DNA of 64,000 nucleotides, taken from NCBI RefSeq assembly GCF_024227715.1, contig NZ_CP100448.1, positions 496,001 to 560,000 on the forward strand, read 5' to 3'. A program made the position numbers and the translations under genes. How positions within the stretch are numbered: the stretch's first letter is position 1; every line of letters starts with the position of its first letter. The notes below the pieces were generated by a model that was not told the origin of the DNA, did not search any database, and saw nothing but the letters and a program-made list of their open reading frames with translations. Source of the DNA: Halomarina litorea. GTDB lineage: Archaea > Halobacteriota > Halobacteria > Halobacteriales > Haloarculaceae. Below are positions 59,284 through 64,000 of this stretch, one piece after another.

Positions 59284-60297
59284 ATGACAGGTCACGACGT
59301 GCCGGTGGACCTCGTGTTGATGGTGTCGGACCACGACTCGCTGGACGGCATCGCCGACCAGGCGCAGTTGGCCGAGGAACACGGCTTCGAGCGCGTCTCG
59401 GCGGGCGAGACGACCGGCTGGGACATGGTCTCGACGTTCGCCGTCGTCGGCGAGCGGACCGATTCCATCGGTATCTCGAACGACGTGCTCTCGCCGTTCG
59501 GGCGCGCGCCGACCGTCCTCGCCCAGACGGCGCTCACCATGCACGAGGCCACCGGCGGGCGGTTCCGCCTCGGCCTCGGGACGAGTTCGCCCGCCATCGC
59601 GGAGCGCTGGCACGGCGCGGAGTTCGACCGTCCGCTTCGCCGCCTCCGCGAGACCATCGACATCGTCCGCGAGGTGTACGAGGGGGGACGCGTCGAGTAC
59701 GACGGCGACATCTTCGAGTTGGGCGGCCTCTCCTACGAACGCGACGTGCCCGAGACTCCGCCGCCCATCGACGTGGCCGCCCTCGGCCCGAAGGCCGTCG
59801 AACTCACGGGTCGGTTCGCGGACGGCTGGGTCCCACAGCTGTTCACGCCCGACGGCCTCGGAGACCGGATGGAGGATCTCCACCGTGGGGCGGGCCTCGG
59901 CGACCGCGACCCCGAGGGCCTCCGGGTCGCCCCCCTCGTCCGCTGTTTCGCGAGCGAGGACCGCGACCGGGCACGCGAAACGACGCGCTCGATGGTTGCC
60001 TTCCTGATGGGCGCGTACGGTCCCTTCTACGGGAAGTCCGTCGCACAGCAGGGCTACGAGGACGTCGTCGAGGAGGTCCGCGCGGCGTGGGAAGAGCGGG
60101 ACACGGACGCCATGGCCGCCGCCCTCCCCGACGAGTTGCTCGACGACCTCGCCGCCTGCGGAACGCCCGAGGAGGTCCACGAACAGATAGAACGCTTCGG
60201 CGCGGTCGACGGCGTGGACGCGGTCCGCGTCGGGTTCGTCCGCGGGATGAGCCAGGACGACAAGGAGGCGACGATGCGGGCGGTGACGGGCCACTAA
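59284..60297 (+). CDS. LLM-class F420-dependent reductase (methylene-H4MPT reductase-like)
   Basis: 337 residues, TIM-barrel, luciferase-like. VPVDLVLMVSDHDSLDGIAD, SAGETTGWDMVSTFAVVGER and LGLGTSSPAIAERWHGAEFD are typical of haloarchaeal LLM flavin/F420 enzymes often named 5,10-methylenetetrahydromethanopterin reductase. Haloarchaea use folate-type C1 carriers, so the true substrate may differ. The C-terminal GTPEEVHEQIERF is the usual ending. Confidence 0.85.
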   Translation: MTGHDVPVDLVLMVSDHDSLDGIADQAQLAEEHGFERVSAGETTGWDMVSTFAVVGERTDSIGISNDVLSPFGRAPTVLAQTALTMHEATGGRFRLGLGTSSPAIAERWHGAEFDRPLRRLRETIDIVREVYEGGRVEYDGDIFELGGLSYERDVPETPPPIDVAALGPKAVELTGRFADGWVPQLFTPDGLGDRMEDLHRGAGLGDRDPEGLRVAPLVRCFASEDRDRARETTRSMVAFLMGAYGPFYGKSVAQQGYEDVVEEVRAAWEERDTDAMAAALPDELLDDLAACGTPEEVHEQIERFGAVDGVDAVRVGFVRGMSQDDKEATMRAVTGH

Positions 60298-60486
60298 CCG
60301 GCGCGCGCTCCCTCCCTCGTCGGACCCGACGCTCGCCGGGACGACGGCCACCGCCGGCCTCGGAGTCGGACGACTGATGGCCCGCGAGCGACGACAGCAC
60401 GCCTCGATGGACGTCGCTCCCGAACTGTTCGCGCCCGAAGGTGCCGTTCGCCCGCCGGACGGCGGGGAGTGAGTCGGTCGCTCCGC
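60298..60486. other. Possible C-terminal coding remnant
   Basis: One plus-strand frame reads TLAGTTATAGLGVGRLMARE followed by a short acidic end and a TGA at 60470-60472. It looks like the last membrane helix and tail of a lost protein. No start is available. Confidence 0.35.
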
Positions 60487-61599
60487 CTACGCGAGGGGAA
60501 CCGCACCGACGCTCGCCGAGTCGCTGGCGTTGCCGTCGGTGGAGTTCCCGGCAGTCGCGTTGCCATCGGTCGTGTTACCGTCGGTCGCGTTACCGTTCGT
60601 CCCGTTCCCGCCCGGCACTCCCGTCTCGCCGGTCGTCCCGTCGACTGCGAGGACGACCTCGAAGGGCGTGTCTGCCGGCGCCTGGTCGGGCAGGACGTAG
60701 CCCGCGGCGAACGCCGTGTAGGCCGTCCCGTTCTCGACGGTCACGTCGATGGTGGTGAGCACCTGACCGTCGTTGCCGGGCGTCGCGGGCCGGACGTCGA
60801 GGCTGTAGCTCCCGCCGGGGACCTCGACGTACTCCGTCACGTCACCGAACGCCACGTCGTCGAAGAGCACCGTCGGGCCGTCGCTCCCGTTCGTGCCGTC
60901 GGTGCCGTTGGTGTCGTTCCCGGTGGCGTTGCCCTCGCCGCTCGTGTTGAGCGTCACGTCGACCGGCCCCGCGCCGGGCGAGGCGTGGACGAGTCGTGCC
61001 GCCGCACTCCCGGCGGCCTGCTCGCTCCGGTCCTCGAGGACCCGCACTTCGAACTCCTCGGTCGCGTTCTCGCCTACCTCGCCGAGTGCGGCCGCGGTGT
61101 ACGCGCCCGCCTCCAGCGTCACGTTGTCGTTGAACACTACCGCGCTGCTGTTGTTCGCGACGGAGACGGTCACGTTGTACTCGCCGGGTGCCACCTCCGT
61201 GTAGTTCGTGACGTTCCCGAAGGAGACGTTCTCGGCGAACGGTTCGCCGTTCACCTGCACGTCCACGCTGGGCGCGTCGGGCGAGAGGTGGGCGACGCGG
61301 AGCGAGGCGTTCGCGCTCGCGTTCGACCCGTTGTCTGTGCCGTTATCCGTGCCGTTGTCGCCGGGACCGGCCGTCCCGTCGTCCGTCCCCGTGCCGTCGT
61401 CGGTCCCGTTGCCGGTCCCGCCGTCGGTCGTGGCCGTCGAGTCGACCGTCGTGACGCCGCCCGAGTCGTTCGTGCCGTTCGTCGCGTTGTCGCTCGGACC
61501 GCCACAGCCGGCGACGGCGACCATCGCGGCGACGACCAGGACGAGGAGGACCCGCCTCGCGGAACTATCACCGAAGATAGAATATCTATCTGCTGTCAT
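60487..61599 (-). CDS. DUF4397 lipoprotein, sequon-rich
   Basis: 370 residues. A signal peptide ending in the lipobox AVAGC (Cys near residue 32) anchors it outside the cell. A low-complexity Thr/Gly/Asn/Asp spacer follows, then two DUF4397 domains (LRVAHLSPDAPSVDVQVNGE and ARLVHASPGAGPVDVTLNTS), and a C-terminal repeat of GN-x-T-DG type. I count about 29 N-x-S/T sequons, so heavy N-glycosylation is likely. A cell-surface role is probable. Confidence 0.88.
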   Translation of the reverse strand: MTADRYSIFGDSSARRVLLVLVVAAMVAVAGCGGPSDNATNGTNDSGGVTTVDSTATTDGGTGNGTDDGTGTDDGTAGPGDNGTDNGTDNGSNASANASLRVAHLSPDAPSVDVQVNGEPFAENVSFGNVTNYTEVAPGEYNVTVSVANNSSAVVFNDNVTLEAGAYTAAALGEVGENATEEFEVRVLEDRSEQAAGSAAARLVHASPGAGPVDVTLNTSGEGNATGNDTNGTDGTNGSDGPTVLFDDVAFGDVTEYVEVPGGSYSLDVRPATPGNDGQVLTTIDVTVENGTAYTAFAAGYVLPDQAPADTPFEVVLAVDGTTGETGVPGGNGTNGNATDGNTTDGNATAGNSTDGNASDSASVGAVPLA

Positions 61600-61922
61600 G
61601 CGTCGGGTCCGACGCCACACGCCCACTTGAACGGCGGTGACCGTCGCACCCGGCAACCGGGACTGTTTCGACGCTCCCACCCGCCCTCGCGGTGCTACCT
61701 CCGGGTTAAGACGAGGGAAGGGGACGGTGTATCCCGAGGGGGCCTCCGCCCGTCGCGTCCGCACTGTGACTCACCCCGGACCGGCCGTCGAGGCCGAAAA
61801 CCGGTCGCTGGGGACGGGAACACGGCGTTCGGGAGGTCCACAGGCGCGCTGTACGCCGTGCGTTACTCGTTCTCGTTCGGGAAAGCTCACCGAACGGTGA
61901 CTGTCGGCGACCGTCGGCGGAC
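61600..61922. other. Intergenic region
   Basis: No convincing gene. It should hold the promoter of the DUF4397 gene; AGAATATCTATC near 61,580 overlaps its start codons rather than its promoter. GC-rich throughout, with no repeats seen. Confidence 0.4.
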
Positions 61923-62084
61923 CTACCGCGCCTCGAACGGGAGTTCCACGTCCGGACGCTCGGCGACCATCCACCAGCGCACGTCCGCCTTGGGGTGACG
62001 ACGTTCGTGGTGCCTGTCGAGCACCGCCCGCGAGTCGACGTCCTTCCCACACAGGTTACAGCGGTAGTGGTGTTTCCCAGTCAT
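61923..62084 (-). CDS. Small C2H2 zinc-finger protein
   Basis: 53 residues. YRCNLCGKDVDSRAVLDRHH-type C-x2-C...H-x4-H finger at residues 9-30, followed by a short tail WWMVAERPDVELPFEAR. Such single-finger proteins are common in haloarchaea and affect growth phenotypes through unknown partners. The ATG at 62084 begins MTGKHHYRC; the upstream alternative is unlikely. Confidence 0.8.
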   Translation of the reverse strand: MTGKHHYRCNLCGKDVDSRAVLDRHHERRHPKADVRWWMVAERPDVELPFEAR

Positions 62085-62152
62085 GGATGTACGTAGTACG
62101 TCGGCGGCTATCCACCTCTCGCAGACCGCCACGGGGGCCGACAGGACCGGCC

Positions 62153-62902
62153 CTACTTCCCGAGGTAGAGGTCCCGGATGCGCTCGGAGTCCCGGATGGT
62201 GGCGGCGTCCGCCTCGAAGCGGTTCTCGCCCATGTCGAGGACGTACCCCCGGTCCGCGACGGTGAGGGCGGCCTTCACGTTCTGCTCGACGACGAGGACC
62301 GCCGTGCCCGCCTTCCGGACCCGGTCGACGTGCTCGAACGTGCGCTCGATGAGTTGCGGGGCCAGTCCCGCCGACGGTTCGTCGATGAGCAGGAGGTCCG
62401 GGTCGGGAAGGAGCGCCCGCGCCATCGCGAGCATCTGTCGCTCGCCGCCCGAGAGCGTACTCGCGTCCTGTTCCTGCCGTTCGGCCAGTCGGGGGAAGAG
62501 GTCGAACATGGCCTCGCGGCGCGTCTCGGGATCGTCGGCGTGGATGGTCCCGATGTCGAGGTTCTCCGCGACGGTGAGGTTCGGGAAGACGTTCTCCGTC
62601 TGCGGGACGTAGGCGACGCCGTTGGCGACCATCTGGTTGGCCGCGAGCGCCGAGAGGTCATGCCCGGCGAGTTCGATGGACCCGCTCCAGAGGGGGAGCT
62701 GTTTGAACAGCGCCCGCATGAGCGTGGACTTCCCGGCCCCGTTCGGGCCGAACACCAGCACGATCTCGTCGGGACGCACGTCGAGGTCGACGCCGTAGAG
62801 CACCTGCAGGTCGCCGTAGCCCGTCTCGACGCCCCGCGCCGAGAACAGGGCGTCGTCGTAGTTGGGTATCTCCTCGAGGTCCGCCGAGGGGGTCGAACTC
62901 AT
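62153..62902 (-). CDS. livF: Branched-chain amino acid ABC transporter ATPase LivF
   Basis: 249 residues. Walker A FGPNGAGKSTLM, signature LSGGERQMLAMARAL, Walker B LLLIDEPSAGL and H-loop VVEQNVKAAL. VETGYGDLQVLYGVDLDVRP is the LivF-specific start. It overlaps livG by four bases (ATGA) as the distal gene of the liv operon. Confidence 0.93.
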   Translation of the reverse strand: MSSTPSADLEEIPNYDDALFSARGVETGYGDLQVLYGVDLDVRPDEIVLVFGPNGAGKSTLMRALFKQLPLWSGSIELAGHDLSALAANQMVANGVAYVPQTENVFPNLTVAENLDIGTIHADDPETRREAMFDLFPRLAERQEQDASTLSGGERQMLAMARALLPDPDLLLIDEPSAGLAPQLIERTFEHVDRVRKAGTAVLVVEQNVKAALTVADRGYVLDMGENRFEADAATIRDSERIRDLYLGK

Positions 62903-63729
62903 TCGAACCCCCCGAGGTACGCCTCGACGACCCGTTCGTCCTCCTGTACGACGGAGGGCGGTCCCGTCGCCAGCGTCGCGCCGTTGTGCAATACGACGAC
63001 GCGGTCGCAGTGGTTCATCACGAGGTCCATGTCGTGTTCGATGAGTAGGACGGTGCGGCCCCGGTCGTTGAGTTCGTGGATGCGCTTCAGCAAGTCGTCC
63101 ACGAGCGCCGGGTTGACGCCCGCGACGGGTTCGTCCAGCATCACGAGGTCCGGGTCCATCATCAGCACACGCCCGAGTTCCAGCAGTTTGCGCTGGCCGC
63201 CCGAGAGTCCGCTCGCGTAGTCCTCGGCGAGGTGGTCGAGCGAGAGGAACTCGAGGGTTTCGTCGGCGGTGCGCTGGATTCGCTCCTCCTCCTCGCTCAC
63301 CGTCCCACCTCGGAAGAGCGCTCCCAGCGCGTTCTCGCCGGTCTGGTCCCGCGCGGCGAACGCGAGGTTCTCGCGCACCGTCATCCCCCGAAAAATCTTC
63401 GGCGTCTGGTAGGTTCGTCCCACCCCACGGTCGGCGACGGCGTTCGGCGCGAGGCCCTGTATCTCCTCGCCGTTCAGGACGACGCGCCCCGAATCGGGCG
63501 TGTGGACGCCCGTGATGCAGTCGAACAGCGTAGACTTTCCCGCGCCGTTCGGCCCGATGAGGCCCGTGATGGACCCCCGTTCGACGTCGAACGTCGCGCC
63601 GTCGACGGCGGTGAGGCCGCCGAACGTCTTGACGACGTCCTCGACGGCGAGGAGGGTGTCCCCTGCGTCGCTGGCCGACTCGTCTCCGCTCGTTGTGGAT
63701 TCGCCTCCGGCGTCAGCGTCGGCGCTCAT
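62899..63729 (-). CDS. livG: Branched-chain amino acid ABC transporter ATPase LivG
   Basis: 276 residues with an acidic, Ser-rich N-terminal 25. Walker A GPNGAGKSTLF, signature LSGGQRKLLELGRVLM, Walker B LVMLDEPVAGVNP and H-loop LLIEHDMDLVM. The extended helical insert before the signature is typical of LivG. It overlaps livM and livF by four bases each. Confidence 0.93.
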   Translation of the reverse strand: MSADADAGGESTTSGDESASDAGDTLLAVEDVVKTFGGLTAVDGATFDVERGSITGLIGPNGAGKSTLFDCITGVHTPDSGRVVLNGEEIQGLAPNAVADRGVGRTYQTPKIFRGMTVRENLAFAARDQTGENALGALFRGGTVSEEEERIQRTADETLEFLSLDHLAEDYASGLSGGQRKLLELGRVLMMDPDLVMLDEPVAGVNPALVDDLLKRIHELNDRGRTVLLIEHDMDLVMNHCDRVVVLHNGATLATGPPSVVQEDERVVEAYLGGFE

Positions 63730-64000
63730 TCCTCCTCCCCCATGGCGACGACCTCGTGTTCCTCGCCCAGCAGTCCCTGCGGGCGGTACCGAATGACCAG
63801 TATCAACAGCAGGCCGATGACGGCAAAACGGATGCTGGGGACGAACGAGGGGTGGTCGGGGAGGGGTGCGACGAGACTCTGGAGAATCCCCGCGAGGACG
63901 CCCGGCAGGAGTTCCAGTAGGCCGTCGTAGGCGTTCGTCAGGAACCGGGTCGACTCCCGGAAGAACACGAGCAGGAACGCACCGGCGACGACGCCCTCGT
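63726..64000 (-). CDS. livM: Branched-chain amino acid ABC permease LivM (C-terminal part)
   Basis: The window edge cuts this gene; 90 C-terminal residues are visible. EGVVAGAFLLVFFRESTRFL and SIRFAVIGLLLILVIRYRPQ followed by GLLGEE are the last helices and the family ending. Translationally coupled to livG. The isolated livM N-terminal fragment at 32,346 can be compared with its N-terminus beyond this window. Confidence 0.9.
   Translation of the reverse strand, partial: EGVVAGAFLLVFFRESTRFLTNAYDGLLELLPGVLAGILQSLVAPLPDHPSFVPSIRFAVIGLLLILVIRYRPQGLLGEEHEVVAMGEEE

Overview
The window is about 64 kb of a GC-rich archaeal chromosome, almost certainly from a haloarchaeon (class Halobacteria). The reasons are the strongly acidic predicted proteins, the information-processing genes (aIF-2 beta, thermosome, EF-1 alpha), TATA-box promoters placed for leaderless transcripts, a tRNA gene with no encoded CCA, an F420-type LLM reductase, a HalOD1 domain, HTH_10 regulators and many small conserved haloarchaeal families. 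I cannot name the genus from the sequence.

Layout. 1-11,600: the end of aIF-2 beta, MptD, small conserved genes, a creatininase-family enzyme, a homodimeric ABC exporter, a DUF192 protein, tRNA-Val with a duplicated 3' end, a hydrolase, a tandem paralogue pair, and a pseudogene broken by two palindromic inserts and further indels. 12,700-21,000: a tightly packed cobalamin operon (cobA, cbiP, a HAD phosphatase, cbiB, cobS, cobY, a CobT-type transferase, cobD, cbiZ), with cbiA split off at 23,786 behind a thermosome and an HTH gene. 25,800-29,700: a sulfur-trafficking module (Cys-containing HTH, two YeeE/YedE halves, rhodanese-MBL fusion, TusA, DsrE-like, zinc ribbon). 30,100-38,000: a MinD-like ATPase with a partner, small genes, a decayed livM fragment, an acyl-CoA ligase, HTH_10 regulators and a CBS protein with a ribosome-hibernation-like tail.

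38,172-47,996: a chemosensory operon in the order htr, cheW, cheY, cheA, cheC, double cheC, cheD, minD. It carries no cheB or cheR, and its CheA has a roughly 590-residue linker with an internal duplication. 48,120-64,000: EF-1 alpha, Mn-catalase, an M24 peptidase with a palindromic in-frame insert, thiE-thiM, an SDR enzyme, a structured gene-poor stretch, a DadA-like oxidase, an ornithine-cyclodeaminase homologue, a patatin fragment, an LLM reductase, a sequon-rich DUF4397 lipoprotein and livF-livG-livM, cut by the window edge.

How the genes work together. The cobalamin genes cover corrinoid adenosylation, amidation, aminopropanol attachment and nucleotide-loop assembly plus salvage. The sulfur module looks like an import, transfer and persulfide-detoxification relay under its own regulator. 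The che operon supplies signalling, phosphate removal and a MinD-type ATPase suited to placing arrays. Several genes carry single-base indels or short palindromic inserts; some may be sequencing errors in C runs, but the inserts and truncations look real.
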